From NCBI GenBank assembly GCA_022844045.1, contig JALHMM010000029.1:1-60840 (forward strand): a stretch of 60,840 nt of DNA, read 5' to 3'. Below are positions 1-14,444 of this stretch, one piece after another. The notes under the pieces were generated by a model. It searched no databases. It was given only the letters and a program-made list of their open reading frames with translations, and was not told the origin of the DNA. The stretch comes from Reyranellaceae bacterium. Its GTDB lineage: Bacteria > Pseudomonadota > Alphaproteobacteria > Reyranellales > Reyranellaceae. Position numbers and translations under genes: made by a program. Each line of letters opens with the position of its first letter. Within the stretch, counting starts at the first letter, position 1.

Positions 1-19
1 AAACAACCCCTCACCCCGA

Positions 20-45
20 CCCTCTCCCCGCTTGCGGGGAGAGGG
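20..45. repeat. Perfect 12-bp hairpin downstream of nuoI
   Basis: Two 12-base arms (20-31 and 34-45) pair perfectly around a TT loop: CCCTCTCCCCGC and GCGGGGAGAGGG. It lies just past the nuoI stop codon, inside the nuo operon before where nuoJ is expected. It resembles the 'ctccccgc...gcggggag' core of the larger elements at 23270 and 32741 and is probably a short relative of them. There is no clear T-run, so I do not call a terminator. Confidence 0.6.
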
Positions 46-83
46 AGGGAGAGTGAATGCAGCGTATCCGTCCACCATGACCA

Positions 84-572
84 TCACCGGTACGGGGCGT
101 CCTGCGCCAGGTTGGCCGCGATCTCGGCCTCCCAGCGGTCGCCGTTGGCCAGGAGCTTGGCCTTGTCGTACATCAGCTCCTCGCGGGTCTCGGTCGAGAA
201 CTCGAAATTCGGCCCCTCGACGATCGCGTCCACCGGGCACGCCTCCTGGCAGAAGCCGCAGTAGATGCACTTGGTCATGTCGATGTCGTAGCGCGTCGTG
301 CGGCGGCTGCCGTCCTCGCGCGGCTCGGCCTCGATGGTGATCGCCTGGGCCGGGCAGATCGCCTCGCAGAGCTTGCAGGCGATGCAGCGTTCCTCGCCGT
401 TGGGATAGCGGCGCAGCGCGTGCTCGCCGCGGAAGCGCGGGCTGAGAGGTCCCTTCTCGAAGGGATAGTTCACCGTCACCTTGGGCTTGAACATGTACTT
501 CAAGGTCAGCGCGAAGCCCGAAGCGATCTCGCCGAGCAGAAGCGCGCGGGCCGTCCGGTCGAGCACACCCAT
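84..572 (-). CDS. nuoI: NADH:quinone oxidoreductase subunit I (8Fe ferredoxin)
   Basis: This is the peripheral-arm subunit of respiratory complex I that carries clusters N6a and N6b and passes electrons toward N2 in NuoB. The protein has 162 residues, usual for the family. Two classical 4Fe-4S motifs are visible: C63/C66/C69 with C73 ([12 protein letters not shown]) and C102/C105/C108 with C112 ([12 protein letters not shown]). The N-terminal stretch around residues 10-30 is the amphipathic segment that docks on the membrane arm. It follows nuoH by 10 bases in the same operon. It is the last nuo gene inside the window; nuoJ-N must lie to the left. Confidence 0.97.
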   Translation of the reverse strand: MGVLDRTARALLLGEIASGFALTLKYMFKPKVTVNYPFEKGPLSPRFRGEHALRRYPNGEERCIACKLCEAICPAQAITIEAEPREDGSRRTTRYDIDMTKCIYCGFCQEACPVDAIVEGPNFEFSTETREELMYDKAKLLANGDRWEAEIAANLAQDAPYR

Positions 573-582
573 GGCCAGCTCC

Positions 583-1605
583 TCAGTTGCCGCGCGCGAA
601 GGTCACGAAGGCGGCCGTCAGCACCACCCAGACCAGCGAGAACGGCAGAAACACCTTCCAGCCCAGACGCATGAGCTGGTCGTAGCGGTAACGCGGCACC
701 GTGCCCTTGGTCCACGAGAAGACGAAGAGCAGCAGCGCGATCTTGAGCGCGAACCAGACGATGCCCGGCACCCAGGTGAACGGCTCGAACGGCAGCGGCG
801 CATGCCAGCCGCCCAAGAACAGCACCGCGCCCATGCCCGAGAGCAGGATCATGTTGGCGTATTCGCCGAGGAAGAACAGGCCGAAGGCCATCGCCGAGTA
901 TTCGGTGTGGAAGCCGGCGACCAGCTCGGCTTCCGACATCGGCAGGTCGAACGGCGTGCGGTTGGTCTCGGCCAGGCACGAGATGAAGAAGATGATGAAC
1001 ATCGGGAACAGCGGCAGGAAATACCAGTTCCAGATGCCGCCATCCTGCATCTTCACGATGGTCGACAGGTTGAGCGAGCCGGCGCAGAGCAGCACGGTGA
1101 TCAGCACGAAGCCGATCGAGACCTCGTAGGACACCATCTGCGCCGCCGAGCGCAGCGCGCCCAGGAAGGCGTATTTCGAGTTGCTGGCCCAGCCGGCGAT
1201 GATGACGCCGTAGACGCCCAGCGAGGAGATCGCGAACAGGTAGAGGATGCCGACATTGATGTCGGCGATCACCCAGCCGTCGTCGAACGGCACCACCGCC
1301 CAGGCGACCAGCGCGGTGATGAAGGTGATCATCGGCGCCAGGATGAACAGCACCTTGCTGGCGCCACTGGGCACGATGGTCTCTTTCAGGAAGAGCTTCA
1401 AGCCATCGGCCATCGGCTGCAGCAGGCCGAACGGGCCGACCACGTTGGGGCCGCGCCTGAGCTGGATCATGCCCCAGATCTTGCGGTCGGCGTAGGTCAT
1501 GTAGGCGACCGCGACCAGCAACGGCAGGGTCACCGCCAGGCACTGCGCGACGATGACGAGCCCCTGGCCGAGCCAGTGCTGGGTGAAGAACTGCATCAGG
1601 GTCAT
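583..1605 (-). CDS. nuoH: NADH:quinone oxidoreductase subunit H
   Basis: This is the membrane subunit of complex I that forms much of the quinone chamber at the junction with the hydrophilic arm. The 340 residues are almost entirely hydrophobic and should form about eight transmembrane helices. Typical NuoH stretches are visible, including the loop [20 protein letters not shown] near residue 40, the segment [20 protein letters not shown] near 215, and [10 protein letters not shown] near 250. The gene starts 5 bases after the nuoG stop codon, so translational coupling is likely. No truncation or frame problem is seen. Confidence 0.97.
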   Translation of the reverse strand: MTLMQFFTQHWLGQGLVIVAQCLAVTLPLLVAVAYMTYADRKIWGMIQLRRGPNVVGPFGLLQPMADGLKLFLKETIVPSGASKVLFILAPMITFITALVAWAVVPFDDGWVIADINVGILYLFAISSLGVYGVIIAGWASNSKYAFLGALRSAAQMVSYEVSIGFVLITVLLCAGSLNLSTIVKMQDGGIWNWYFLPLFPMFIIFFISCLAETNRTPFDLPMSEAELVAGFHTEYSAMAFGLFFLGEYANMILLSGMGAVLFLGGWHAPLPFEPFTWVPGIVWFALKIALLLFVFSWTKGTVPRYRYDQLMRLGWKVFLPFSLVWVVLTAAFVTFARGN

Positions 1606-1610
1606 CGGCC

Positions 1611-3635
1611 CTACTCCGCCGCCACGGCGAGGCTGGCGCGCCGCAGCGCGGTGCAGTCGGCCATGACGCGCGAGGACCGGCTGATCGGGCAGGTCATGTA
1701 GAAATTGGCGATCGTCGAGCGCAGCGGCGCGTCGCTCAGCGCGCCGTCCTTGCCGAAATCACCCCAGGTGCCCGGCTTCTGCTGGTCGATCGCCGCGAAG
1801 ACCGGGTTCACCGCCACGAGGCGTGCGCGTACCTGCTCGATGGTGTCGTACGGCAGCGGCTTGCCGAGCATGCCGGACAACGCGCGCAGGATCGCCCAGT
1901 CCTCGCGCGCCTCGCCTGGCGGATAGGACGCGCGCTTGGCCAACTGCACGCGGCCCTCGGTGTTGACGTAGACGCCCGGCTTCTCGGTGTAGGCCGCGCC
2001 CGGCAGCACGACATCGGCGCGATGCGCGCCCGCGTCGCCGTGATGGCCCTGATAGACCACAAATGCTTTGCCCAGCCGCGCGGTGTCGATCTCGTCGGCG
2101 GCCAGCAGATAGACCAGCTCGATCGAGCCGTCTTCACAGCCCTTGAGAATGCCCTCGACGCCGCCCTCGACGGTCAGGCCGAGATCGAGCCCGCCGACCC
2201 GCGCCGCCGCGGTGTGCAGCACGCAGAAGCCATTCCAGTCGTCGCGCACCGTCGCCAGCGCCCGCGCCTTGGCGAGGATCGCCGCGCCATCGGGGCGCGC
2301 CAGCGCGCCCTGGCCGACGATGATCATCGGCGTCTTGGCGGCTTTCAGCGCCTCACCGAACGCCCCCAGATTGTCCAGCGCCGTCGCGCTCGCGCCCAGA
2401 TTCTCGACCGGATAGGTCAGATCCTCCGGCACCTCGCCGATCACGCCGACCTTCACGCCGCCGGTCAGCCAACGGTGGCGGATGCGGGCGTTGAGCACCG
2501 GCGCCTCGGCGCGCGGATTGGTGCCGATCAACAGGACCAGATCGGCTCTGTCGATGCCCGCGATCCCGGCATTGAAGATGTAGCCGCCACGCGGACCGGC
2601 TTGCAGCTGCGTGCCATCCTGGCGACATTCGACGCCCTTGGCGCCCAACGCGGCCATCAGATCCTTGAGCGCGACCATCGCTTCGGCGTCGCACTGGTCA
2701 CCGGCGATCGCGGCGATGCCCGAGCCCTTGATCTTGCCCAGACGCTCGGCGATGGCGGCGAAGGCCTCGCCCCAGCTCGCCGGCTTCAGCTTGCCGTCGC
2801 GCCGCACATAGGGCTGATCGAGCCGCTGGCGCTTCAGGCCGTCGACGGCGTGGCGCGTCTTGTCGGAGATCCACTCCTCGTTGACGTCCTCGTTGACGCG
2901 CGGCAGCACGCGCATCACCTCGGCGCCGCGCGTGTCGACGCGGATGTTCGAGCCCAGCGCGTCCATGACGTCGACCGACTCGGTCTTGCGCAGCTCCCAG
3001 GAGCGCGCGTTGAACGCGTAGGGCTTGGACGTCAGCGCGCCCACCGGGCAGAGATCGACGATGTTGCCGGAGAGCTCCGAGGTCAGCGTCTTCTGCACAT
3101 ACGTCGTGATCTCCATGCCCTCGCCGCGGCCGGTGGCGCCGAGCTCCTCGACGCCCGCCACCTCGGTGGCGAAGCGCACGCAGCGGGTGCACTGGATGCA
3201 ACGGTTCATCGAGGTCTTGACGATCGGGCCGAGATCCTTGTCCGGCACCGCGCGCTTGTTCTCGTGATAGCGCGTGCGGTCGAAGCCGTAGGCCATCGCC
3301 TGATCCTGCAGGTCGCACTCGCCACCCTGGTCGCAGATCGGGCAGTCCAGCGGATGGTTGATCAGCAGGAATTCCATCACGCCGTTGCGGGCCTTCTTGA
3401 CCAGCGGCGTGTCGGTCTTGATCACCATGCCCTCGGCCACCGGCATGGCGCACGAGGCGATCGGCTTGGGCGCCTTCTCCTGCTCGACCAGGCACATCCG
3501 GCAATTGCCGGCGATCGACAGGCGCTCGTGGTAGCAGAAGCGCGGGATCTCGATGCCGGCCAGCTCGCAGGCCTGGATCACCGTGATGCCCGCGGGCACC
3601 TCGATCTCGATTCCGTCGATCTTCATCTTGGGCAT
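1611..3635 (-). CDS. nuoG: NADH:quinone oxidoreductase subunit G
   Basis: This is the largest hydrophilic subunit of complex I, carrying the N1b, N4 and N5 iron-sulfur clusters. The protein has 674 residues, the short alphaproteobacterial/mitochondrial (75-kDa) form rather than the roughly 900-residue enterobacterial one. The N-terminal 2Fe-2S ligands are C34, C45, C48 and C62. The H-x3-C-x2-C-x5-C motif [14 protein letters not shown] follows near residue 95, then CIQCTRC near 145. The rest is the molybdopterin-oxidoreductase-like fold, which in complex I holds no molybdenum. The start is ATG at 3635, 13 bases after the nuoF stop. Confidence 0.97.
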   Translation of the reverse strand: MPKMKIDGIEIEVPAGITVIQACELAGIEIPRFCYHERLSIAGNCRMCLVEQEKAPKPIASCAMPVAEGMVIKTDTPLVKKARNGVMEFLLINHPLDCPICDQGGECDLQDQAMAYGFDRTRYHENKRAVPDKDLGPIVKTSMNRCIQCTRCVRFATEVAGVEELGATGRGEGMEITTYVQKTLTSELSGNIVDLCPVGALTSKPYAFNARSWELRKTESVDVMDALGSNIRVDTRGAEVMRVLPRVNEDVNEEWISDKTRHAVDGLKRQRLDQPYVRRDGKLKPASWGEAFAAIAERLGKIKGSGIAAIAGDQCDAEAMVALKDLMAALGAKGVECRQDGTQLQAGPRGGYIFNAGIAGIDRADLVLLIGTNPRAEAPVLNARIRHRWLTGGVKVGVIGEVPEDLTYPVENLGASATALDNLGAFGEALKAAKTPMIIVGQGALARPDGAAILAKARALATVRDDWNGFCVLHTAAARVGGLDLGLTVEGGVEGILKGCEDGSIELVYLLAADEIDTARLGKAFVVYQGHHGDAGAHRADVVLPGAAYTEKPGVYVNTEGRVQLAKRASYPPGEAREDWAILRALSGMLGKPLPYDTIEQVRARLVAVNPVFAAIDQQKPGTWGDFGKDGALSDAPLRSTIANFYMTCPISRSSRVMADCTALRRASLAVAAE

Positions 3636-3648
3636 GACGATCTCCGGC

Positions 3649-4935
<1,287 letters not shown>

Positions 4936-4939
4936 CGCC

Positions 4940-5554
4940 CTACTCCGCGATCGTCGTGAGCGTCGTCGGCCCGCCGACCGGCGCCGAGGTCTGGCGATCG
5001 ACCTGCGGACCCGGCTTCGGCGTCTCGCCACGCTTGAAGGCTTCGAGCACCATCTTCGTCGAGGCCTCGTCGAGGTCCTCATAGAAGGTGTCGTTGATCT
5101 GGATCATCGGCGCGTTGACGCAGGCGCCCAAGCACTCGACTTCCATGGTGCTGAACAGCCCGTCGGCGCTGACCTCGCCGGGGCCGACGCCAGTGACTTC
5201 GCGGCAAGCCTTCATCACCGCGTCGGAGCCGCGCAGCCAGCACGGCGTCGTGGTGCAGACCTGCAGCAGGTACTTGCCGCGCGGTTTGAGGCTGAACATC
5301 GTGTAGAAGGTCGCGATCTCGTAGACGCGGATCGGCGGCATATCCAAGAACCGCCCCACGTAATCCATCGCCACGCGCGGCAGCCAGCCGCCCGATTGGC
5401 GCTGCGCCAGATCGAGGCAGGCGATCACCGCGCTGGCCTGGCGGCCGGCGGGATACTGCGCGACGAAACCCTTCGCGATCTCGAGATTCTCGGCCGTCCA
5501 CGCGAACGACGCGACGTGCGGGACGTCCTTGGGGTCGGCTGTGATCATCGCCAT
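4940..5554 (-). CDS. nuoE: NADH:quinone oxidoreductase subunit E
   Basis: This thioredoxin-like subunit carries the N1a 2Fe-2S cluster and partners NuoF. It has 204 residues from ATG 5554. The cluster ligands are C100, C105 (CTTTPC), C141 and C145 (CLGAC). The last 30 residues or so are Pro/Thr-rich ([20 protein letters not shown]), a tail common in alphaproteobacterial NuoE. A second in-frame ATG at 5548 is equally possible as start. The gene sits between nuoD and nuoF with short gaps. Confidence 0.96.
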   Translation of the reverse strand: MAMITADPKDVPHVASFAWTAENLEIAKGFVAQYPAGRQASAVIACLDLAQRQSGGWLPRVAMDYVGRFLDMPPIRVYEIATFYTMFSLKPRGKYLLQVCTTTPCWLRGSDAVMKACREVTGVGPGEVSADGLFSTMEVECLGACVNAPMIQINDTFYEDLDEASTKMVLEAFKRGETPKPGPQVDRQTSAPVGGPTTLTTIAE

Positions 5555-5568
5555 GGCGTCATGCGCTC

Positions 5569-6753
5569 CTAGCGGTCGACTTCGCCGAAGACGATATCGA
5601 GCGAGCCGATATTGGCCGACAGATCGGCGAGCTGGTGACCCTTCGACATGAACTCGAGCGCCTGCAGATGCGGGAAGCCCGGCGCGCGGATATGGCACCG
5701 GTACGGTTGATTGGAGCCGTCGGCCACGAGGTAGACGCCGAACTCGCCCTTCGGCGCCTCGACCGCCGCGTAGGCCTCGCCCGGCGGCACCTTGTAGCCT
5801 TCGGTGTAGAGCTTGAAGTGATGGATCAGCGCCTCCATCGACGTCTTCATCTCGCCGCGCGACGGTGGCGAGATCTTCTTGTCGTCGACGCTGACCGGGC
5901 CGGTAACGGTACGCAGCGCCTTCACGCATTGGATCATGATGCGATGGCTCTGCCGCATCTCCTCCATGCGCACGAGGTAGCGCGCGAAGCAGTCGCCGGT
6001 CTTGCCTACCGGCACGTCGAAATCGACTTCGGCGTAGCAGTCATAGGGCTGCGCTTTGCGCAGATCCCAGGGGATTCCCGAAGCGCGCAGCATCGGCCCC
6101 GAGAAGCCCCAGGCGATGGCGTCGTCGCCCGACACGGTGCCGATGTCGACGGTGCGCTGGCGGAAGATGCGGTTCTCGGTCACCAGCCGCTCAAGATCAT
6201 CGAGGGTGCGCGGGAACTGATCGCACCAGGCCTGGATGCGATCGAGCATGCCAGCCGGCAGATCCTGGTGCACGCCACCCGGCCGGAAGTAGGCCGCGTG
6301 CATGCGCGAGCCGGAGACCTGCTCGTAGAACTCCATCAGCAGCTCGCGCTGCTCGAAGCCCCACAGGGTCGGCGTCAGCGCGCCGACGTCCATGGCGAAG
6401 GTCGTGACGTTGAGCAGATGGTTGAGGATGCGCGTGATCTCGGAGAACAGCACGCGGATCCACTGGCCGCGGATTGGCGCCTCGACGCCCAGCAGCCGCT
6501 CGACAACCAGCGCGTAGGCGTGCTCCTGGCACATCGGCGAGACGTAATCGAGCCGGTCGAAATACGGCACCGCCTGCAGGTAGGTCTTGTACTCGATCAG
6601 CTTCTCGGTACCGCGATGCAGCAGGCCGATATGCGGATCGCAGCGTTCGACGATCTCGCCATCCATCTCGACGACAAGGCGCAGCACGCCGTGGGCCGCG
6701 GGATGCTGCGGCCCGAAGTTCAGCGTGAGGTTCCGGATCTCGGTTTCGGCCAT
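5569..6753 (-). CDS. nuoD: NADH:quinone oxidoreductase subunit D
   Basis: This is the 49-kDa-type subunit, related to NiFe-hydrogenase large subunits, that forms the quinone-reduction site together with NuoB. It has 394 residues from ATG 6753 ([20 protein letters not shown]). The conserved quinone-site segment [12 protein letters not shown] lies at about residues 14-25 and [16 protein letters not shown] near 39-54. The C-terminus ends in the usual [11 protein letters not shown]. NuoC and NuoD are separate genes here, as in most alphaproteobacteria and unlike the fused enterobacterial NuoCD. The gap to nuoC is 11 bases. Confidence 0.97.
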   Translation of the reverse strand: MAETEIRNLTLNFGPQHPAAHGVLRLVVEMDGEIVERCDPHIGLLHRGTEKLIEYKTYLQAVPYFDRLDYVSPMCQEHAYALVVERLLGVEAPIRGQWIRVLFSEITRILNHLLNVTTFAMDVGALTPTLWGFEQRELLMEFYEQVSGSRMHAAYFRPGGVHQDLPAGMLDRIQAWCDQFPRTLDDLERLVTENRIFRQRTVDIGTVSGDDAIAWGFSGPMLRASGIPWDLRKAQPYDCYAEVDFDVPVGKTGDCFARYLVRMEEMRQSHRIMIQCVKALRTVTGPVSVDDKKISPPSRGEMKTSMEALIHHFKLYTEGYKVPPGEAYAAVEAPKGEFGVYLVADGSNQPYRCHIRAPGFPHLQALEFMSKGHQLADLSANIGSLDIVFGEVDR

Positions 6754-6764
6754 CGATCGGAAAC

Positions 6765-7382
6765 CTAGTTCTTGGTCGCTTTCTCGTCCCCGGGCAGCGC
6801 CTGGCGCACACCCTCCCAAGGACTGAGAAAGTCGAAGCGGCGGAATTCCTGCGTCAGCTTCACCGGCTCGTAGACCACGCGCTTCTGCTCGTCGTCGTAG
6901 CGCATCTCGACGAAGCCGGTGAGCGGGAAATCCTTGCGCAGCGGATGGCCGTCGAAGCCGTAGTCGGTGAGGATGCGGCGCAGGTCGGGATGGTCGGCGA
7001 ACCACACGCCGTAGAGATCCCAGGTCTCGCGCTCGAACCACGGCGCGGCCGGGAAGATCGCGGCGGCCGAGGGCACCGGCGTGTTCTCGTCGGTCGCCAC
7101 CTTCACTCGCACGCGCCGGTTATGGCGGTGGCTGAGCAGGTGGTAGACGACGTCGAAGCGCTGGGCGCGCTGTGGGTAGTCGGCGCCGCAGATATCGACG
7201 AGCTGCTTGAACAGGCAGTCGCGATCGTCGCGCAGGAAGGTCAGCAGGCCGATCAGCTTGTCGAGCGTGGTCTCGACCGTGAGCTCGCCCAGGCGGATCG
7301 TCTTTGACGTGATCAGGCCACCGTTTTCGATGGCGGCGGCCAGTGCGGCCAGCGGGTCGGGCTTGGTGGTCTCTTCCGTCAT
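6765..7382 (-). CDS. nuoC: NADH:quinone oxidoreductase subunit C
   Basis: This is the 30-kDa subunit of the complex I connecting arm. It has 205 residues from ATG 7382 ([14 protein letters not shown]). The family signature is clear in the central part: [21 protein letters not shown], then [22 protein letters not shown] and [19 protein letters not shown]. No cofactor is bound; the role is structural, alongside NuoD. The gap to nuoB is 8 bases. The N-terminal 25 residues are low in complexity and vary between species. Confidence 0.96.
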   Translation of the reverse strand: MTEETTKPDPLAALAAAIENGGLITSKTIRLGELTVETTLDKLIGLLTFLRDDRDCLFKQLVDICGADYPQRAQRFDVVYHLLSHRHNRRVRVKVATDENTPVPSAAAIFPAAPWFERETWDLYGVWFADHPDLRRILTDYGFDGHPLRKDFPLTGFVEMRYDDEQKRVVYEPVKLTQEFRRFDFLSPWEGVRQALPGDEKATKN

Positions 7383-7390
7383 CGCGCCGC

Positions 7391-7906
7391 TCACCGCACG
7401 ATCGTGCCGGTGCGGCGGATCTTCTTCTGCAGCTGGATCACGCCGTAGAGCAGCGCCTCGGCGGTCGGCGGGCAGCCCGGCACGTAGATGTCGACCGGCA
7501 CGATGCGATCGCAGCCGCGAACCACGGAGTAGCTGTAGTGATAGTAGCCGCCGCCATTGGCGCACGAGCCCATCGAGATCACGTAGCGCGGCTCGGCCAT
7601 CTGGTCGTAGACCTTGCGCAAGGCGGGCGCCATCTTGTTGGTCAGTGTGCCGGCGACGATCATCAGGTCGGCGCTGCGCGGGCTGGGCATCGGCGCGACA
7701 CCGAAGCGGTCGAGGTCGTAGCGCGCCATCCAGGAATGGATCATCTCGACGCCACAACAGGCCAGGCCAAAGGTCAGGCCCCACAGCGAGCCCGAGCGCG
7801 CCCAGTTCACCACCTTGTCGAGCTGGGCGACGACGAAGCCCTTGTCGGCGAGCTCGCCCTGCAGCGCCTCGCTCAGCGCGACGTCGCCCTGTTTGGGTGC
7901 AGGCAT
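7391..7906 (-). CDS. nuoB: NADH:quinone oxidoreductase subunit B
   Basis: NuoB holds the terminal cluster N2 next to the quinone. I place the start at ATG 7906 ([16 protein letters not shown], 171 residues) because a GGGAG ribosome-binding site sits 5 bases upstream, overlapping the end of nuoA. In-frame ATG codons at 7918 and 7939 would add residues without family support. The N2 ligands are visible as the tandem cysteines in GLACCGVEM, then GSCANGGG and [11 protein letters not shown]. Only 2 bases separate it from nuoA. Confidence 0.96.
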   Translation of the reverse strand: MPAPKQGDVALSEALQGELADKGFVVAQLDKVVNWARSGSLWGLTFGLACCGVEMIHSWMARYDLDRFGVAPMPSPRSADLMIVAGTLTNKMAPALRKVYDQMAEPRYVISMGSCANGGGYYHYSYSVVRGCDRIVPVDIYVPGCPPTAEALLYGVIQLQKKIRRTGTIVR

Positions 7907-7908
7907 GG

Positions 7909-8286
7909 TCACTCCCATTCCAGCGCCCCCTTCTTCCACTCGTAGATGAAGCCCACGGTCAGCACGCCGAGAAACAGCATCATCGACCAGAAGCCGACCA
8001 CGCCGATGTCGCCCAGGGACACCGCCCAGGGAAACAGGAAGGCGACCTCGAGGTCGAAGATGATGAACAGGATGGCGACCAGATAGAAGCGCACGTCGAA
8101 CTGGCCGCGCGCATCACCGAACGGCGCGAAGCCGCACTCGAAGGGCGAAAGCTTCTCGGAGTCGGGGTTCTGGCGCGCCAGCAGATAGGAGCCGCCCAGC
8201 ATCGCGCAGACCAGGCCCACGGCGATGCCGAGGAAGATCAGGATGGGCAGGTACTCGGTCAGTGTCGCGTTTAGTGTCGCGTTCAT
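7909..8286 (-). CDS. nuoA: NADH:quinone oxidoreductase subunit A
   Basis: This is a small membrane subunit of complex I and the first gene of the nuo operon. It has 125 residues from ATG 8286, preceded by a good AGGGGG ribosome-binding site. Three transmembrane helices are evident at about residues 12-34, 67-90 and 96-116. The conserved loop [22 protein letters not shown] between helices 1 and 2 contains the quinone-access cysteine. The operon promoter should lie in 8287-8440, between this gene and the tRNA-Asp, but I see no convincing -35/-10 pair. Confidence 0.96.
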   Translation of the reverse strand: MNATLNATLTEYLPILIFLGIAVGLVCAMLGGSYLLARQNPDSEKLSPFECGFAPFGDARGQFDVRFYLVAILFIIFDLEVAFLFPWAVSLGDIGVVGFWSMMLFLGVLTVGFIYEWKKGALEWE

Positions 8287-8442
8287 CGATCCCCCTAACC
8301 CGCGTCGCGCGCCGCGAAGCCACCCGCGCCGTCTGGCAAGCAGCTTCCGTGCCTGCGCACCGAAGGCCACACAACGCGGGGGCAGGCGGAGCCGCCCCGG
8401 GGACCAACGCTTCCTGCAGTCACCACAATTCCCTGGGAATCG

Positions 8443-8519
<77 letters not shown>

Positions 8520-8659
8520 AATACGACTTCGTTGGCGGCGCACGTTTAGACGAGCGACTCCAGCGAGTCAATGGAAAGGCCACCGGGCGATGCGGGCATT
8601 TTCCCCTGCGGATTCAGGCTTCTGGAACCGGCAGCGGCGAACGCGGCCCGATGGGTCAA

Positions 8660-8736
8660 TGGCGCGGGCGACGGGACTCGAACCCGTGACCTCCCGCCTG
8701 ACAAGCCGGCGTTCCAAACAACTGAACTACGCCCGC
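8660..8736 (-). tRNA. tRNA-Asp (GTC), divergent or decaying second copy
   Basis: On the minus strand this 77-nt sequence is clearly a second tRNA-Asp with anticodon GTC and encoded CCA, but it is abnormal. The D loop reads AGTTGTTTG instead of AGTTGGTTA, so the invariant GG (G18-G19) is lost. The anticodon stem CCGGC/GCGGG has a G-G mismatch at the middle pair, and the loop is TTGTCAG. The acceptor and T arms remain paired (GCGGGCG/CGCCCGC). It may be transcribed but is probably poorly functional, because the intact copy lies next to it. Confidence 0.8.
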
Positions 8737-8814
8737 GTCGCTATCCCATCGGGGGGCGGATGTCGATGCGAGCACCCGCCATGCGTCAATGAACCGTCGG
8801 TTGCAGGCGGCGGA

Positions 8815-8890
8815 TGGTGGGCGATGACGGACTCGAACCGCCGACCCCCTCGGTGTAAACGAGATGCTCTACCAACTGAGCTAATCGCCC
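8815..8890 (-). tRNA. tRNA-Val (TAC)
   Basis: On the minus strand this is a 76-nt tRNA with acceptor GGGCGAT/ATCGCCC, D arm GCTC/GAGC, anticodon stem TCTCG/CGAGG and loop TTTACAC (anticodon TAC, Val), T arm CGGCG/CGTC-type with loop TTCGAGT, and an encoded CCA. It is the first of the three tRNA genes in transcription order and lies between hup and nuoA. Confidence 0.95.
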
Positions 8891-8940
8891 GCCGCCGGAT
8901 GCAGTGGAATACCACACCGCTGCGGCGTGCGCGAACCCCG

Positions 8941-9009
8941 CTGTCATTCCGAGCGCAGCGAGGAATCTTGAAGCAGCCTAAAGATCCCTCGCTACGGTCG
9001 GGATGACAG
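8941..9009. repeat. Palindromic repeat family B, copy 1
   Basis: Imperfect inverted repeat of about 69 bases: CTGTCATTCCGAGCGCAGCG at the left pairs with CTACGGTCGGGATGACAG at the right. It lies just past the 3' end of hup and upstream of tRNA-Val. Seven related copies occur in the window, each with TGTCATCC(C/T)GAGCG(C/A)AGCGA-type arms. Confidence 0.85.
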
Positions 9010-9017
9010 CCGTACCG

Positions 9018-9290
9018 TCAGTTGAGCGCGTCCTTCAAGGCCTTGCCGGCCTTGAACTTGGGCTGGGTCGAGGGCGCGATCTTGATCTTCTCGCCGGTCC
9101 TGGGGTTGCGGCCCTCGCCGCCCTTGCGCTTGGTGGCGTAGAAGGTGCCGAAGCCCACCAGCATCACCTTGTCTTTCTTCTTGAGGGCTTTGGTGATCAC
9201 GTCGAACATCGCCTCGATCGCCGCGGCGGCTTCGGTCTTGGCCAATCCCGCGTTGTTGGCGACGGCAACGACGAGATCATTCTTGTTCAT
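9018..9290 (-). CDS. hup: HU-family DNA-binding protein
   Basis: A 90-residue histone-like protein that bends DNA and compacts the nucleoid as a dimer. The start is ATG 9290 (MNKNDLVVAVANNAGL). The family signature is complete: GFGTFYATKRKGGEGRNPRT around residues 46-65 forms the beta-arm, with the Pro of RNPRTG that intercalates into the DNA minor groove. The length matches HU exactly. It lies downstream of lon on the same strand, the usual alphaproteobacterial order. A separate promoter at 9327-9356 suggests independent expression. Confidence 0.95.
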   Translation of the reverse strand: MNKNDLVVAVANNAGLAKTEAAAAIEAMFDVITKALKKKDKVMLVGFGTFYATKRKGGEGRNPRTGEKIKIAPSTQPKFKAGKALKDALN

Positions 9291-9326
9291 GGAGGGTCCC
9301 CACCGACTGGACTGCGCGCTGGGCAA

Positions 9327-9356
9327 AATCTAAGGCCCAAGCCGCCGCCCCGTCAA
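9327..9356 (-). promoter_or_regulatory. Candidate sigma-70 promoter for hup
   Basis: On the minus strand TTGACG (9351-9356) is followed after 18 bases by TAGATT (9327-9332). It lies about 35 bases upstream of the hup start codon, leaving a short leader. The -35 matches consensus at five of six positions; the -10 is weaker. Only pattern evidence supports it. Confidence 0.4.
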
Positions 9357-9420
9357 TGCGCGTGATACCAGATATAGGCTGATCGAGCGCTCGCTACCGC
9401 TATATGCGCCCAAACGCCAA

Positions 9421-9444
9421 CGGGCCGCCCCTGCGGGCGGCCCG
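9421..9444 (-). terminator. Hairpin after lon, likely terminator
   Basis: The GC-rich arms CGGGCCGCC (9421-9429) and GGCGGCCCG (9436-9444) pair around a short loop, 30 bases beyond the lon stop codon. On the minus strand the following bases are GTTGGCGTTT, a broken T-run. On the plus strand TCGTTTT follows. It most likely ends lon transcription before hup, but efficiency is uncertain. Confidence 0.55.
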
Positions 9445-9472
9445 TCGTTTTCGACCCCTTTTCAGGGTCGGG

Positions 9473-11878
<2,406 letters not shown>

Positions 11879-11980
11879 GAGGAAGCCTCGCAAGACATGG
11901 GCAAATGGGCCCGAATGGATTCACAGCGCAGGCTCCGACCTCGAACGCGAACGCCGCTAGCACATCCGTCCACTGTGGAT

Positions 11981-12008
11981 AGATGGCCCCGGCCACATTG
12001 CGTTCAAG
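11981..12008 (-). promoter_or_regulatory. Candidate RpoH (heat-shock) promoter for lon
   Basis: On the minus strand CTTGAA (12003-12008) is followed after 16 bases by CCATCTAT (from 11986 down). This resembles the alphaproteobacterial RpoH consensus CTTG-N17/18-CYTATNT. It lies about 100 bases upstream of the lon start, in the lon-clpX gap. lon is a known RpoH target in this class; the assignment here is by pattern only. Confidence 0.5.
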
Positions 12009-12089
12009 CGCCGGTAACTTGCGCGTAACGCGCTTGTCATCGCCCGTCGTCGCCGCCCTTCCAGCGGCGACATCACAGAGGCGGGTTTC

Positions 12090-13361
<1,272 letters not shown>

Positions 13362-13534
13362 GGGACCCGGTCCTCTACATCTGGCGCGCTGGGGGCAGCC
13401 GCCGAAATAATGTTAGTCCCCGCAGTCGGGTACGCACAATATCAAAATATGGTGGGTATCGCTGCGGAAACCGCCATAACCCGTGTGCGGTCATCGCCCC
13501 GTCACGAGGCAAAGACCGTGCCGTGAGCCTTCGC

Positions 13535-14182
13535 TCAGGCGGCCTTGACCTCGCTGGGCGGCGCCGGACGCTTGTCGACGACCTGGTCGATGAGGCCGAA
13601 TTCCTTGGCTTCATAGGGGTCGAAGAAGCGGTCGCGCTCCATCGCGCTCTCGATCGTCTCGAGCTTCTGGCCGGTGTGCTCGGCGTACATCTTGTTCAGC
13701 CGCTCGCGGATCAACAGGATCTCGCGCGCCTGGATCTCGATGTCGGTGGCCTGGCCCTGGGCGCCGCCCGAGGGCTGGTGGATCATGATGCGGGCGTTGG
13801 GCAGCGCGAAGCGCTTGCCCTTCTCGCCCGCGGCCAGCAGCAGCGAGCCCATCGAAGCGGCCTGGCCCATGCACACCGTCGAGATCGGCGGGCGGATGTA
13901 GCGCATGGTGTCGTAGATCGCGAGGCCGGCCGTTACCACGCCGCCGGGCGAGTTGATGTAGAACGCGATGTCCTTGTTCGGGTTCTCGGCCTCGAGGAAC
14001 AGGAACTGGGCGCTGATCAGGGTGGCGAGGCGCTCCTCGACCACGCCGCTCAGGAAGACGATGCGCTCCTTCAGCAGCCGCGACCAGATGTCGTAGCCCT
14101 GGATACCGCGCGCGGTCTGCTCGACGACGGTGGGGATAAAGTAGTTGTCGTAGATCTCGATCGGATCGCGATCGCGAATCAT
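13535..14182 (-). CDS. clpP: ATP-dependent Clp protease proteolytic subunit
   Basis: The serine peptidase of the ClpXP/ClpAP machines. I place the start at ATG 14182 ([17 protein letters not shown]), giving 215 residues, the usual size; the frame is open 45 bases further upstream without family similarity. The catalytic residues are Ser110 (GQAASMGS) and His135 (MIHQPSGG), with the Asp about 50 residues later. The N-terminal few residues should be removed autocatalytically. It lies between tig and clpX. A palindromic repeat fills the 260-base gap to tig. Confidence 0.97.
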   Translation of the reverse strand: MIRDRDPIEIYDNYFIPTVVEQTARGIQGYDIWSRLLKERIVFLSGVVEERLATLISAQFLFLEAENPNKDIAFYINSPGGVVTAGLAIYDTMRYIRPPISTVCMGQAASMGSLLLAAGEKGKRFALPNARIMIHQPSGGAQGQATDIEIQAREILLIRERLNKMYAEHTGQKLETIESAMERDRFFDPYEAKEFGLIDQVVDKRPAPPSEVKAA

Positions 14183-14324
14183 GGCCGTTGTTTCCTTCGT
14201 CGGCGTACACCCGAGGGCGGTGCTCACGCCTAGTGTGACTGGCCTGGCACCAGTTGATCAAGCGCCAGGACCCAGTAGGGATCGCTATATGGAGTCGCAG
14301 GCCCGGTGTCGCAATGTCCGGAAT

Positions 14325-14433
14325 CTCATGCTGAGGAGGCCGCGCAGCGGCCGTCTCGAAGCATGGGCGACAGGCACTGTGCGGTAACCCACCCTTCGAG
14401 ACGCGCCGCTGTCGCGGCGCTCCTCAGGGTGAG
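14325..14433. repeat. Palindromic repeat family A, copy 1
   Basis: About 109 bases reading from CTCATGCTGAGGAGGCCGC through TCTCGAAGCATGGG and CCCTTCGAGACGCG to GCTCCTCAGGGTGAG. Outer and inner arms both pair, giving a two-level palindrome. It occupies the clpP-tig gap. A second copy in the opposite orientation is at 55031-55136. Confidence 0.85.
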
Positions 14434-14444
14434 ATGGTATGCGG

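Noticed and set aside
13362..13534. A sigma-70 promoter before clpX (TTGTGC and TAACAT with 18 bases between)
   Set aside because: Both boxes match consensus too poorly to report as a feature.
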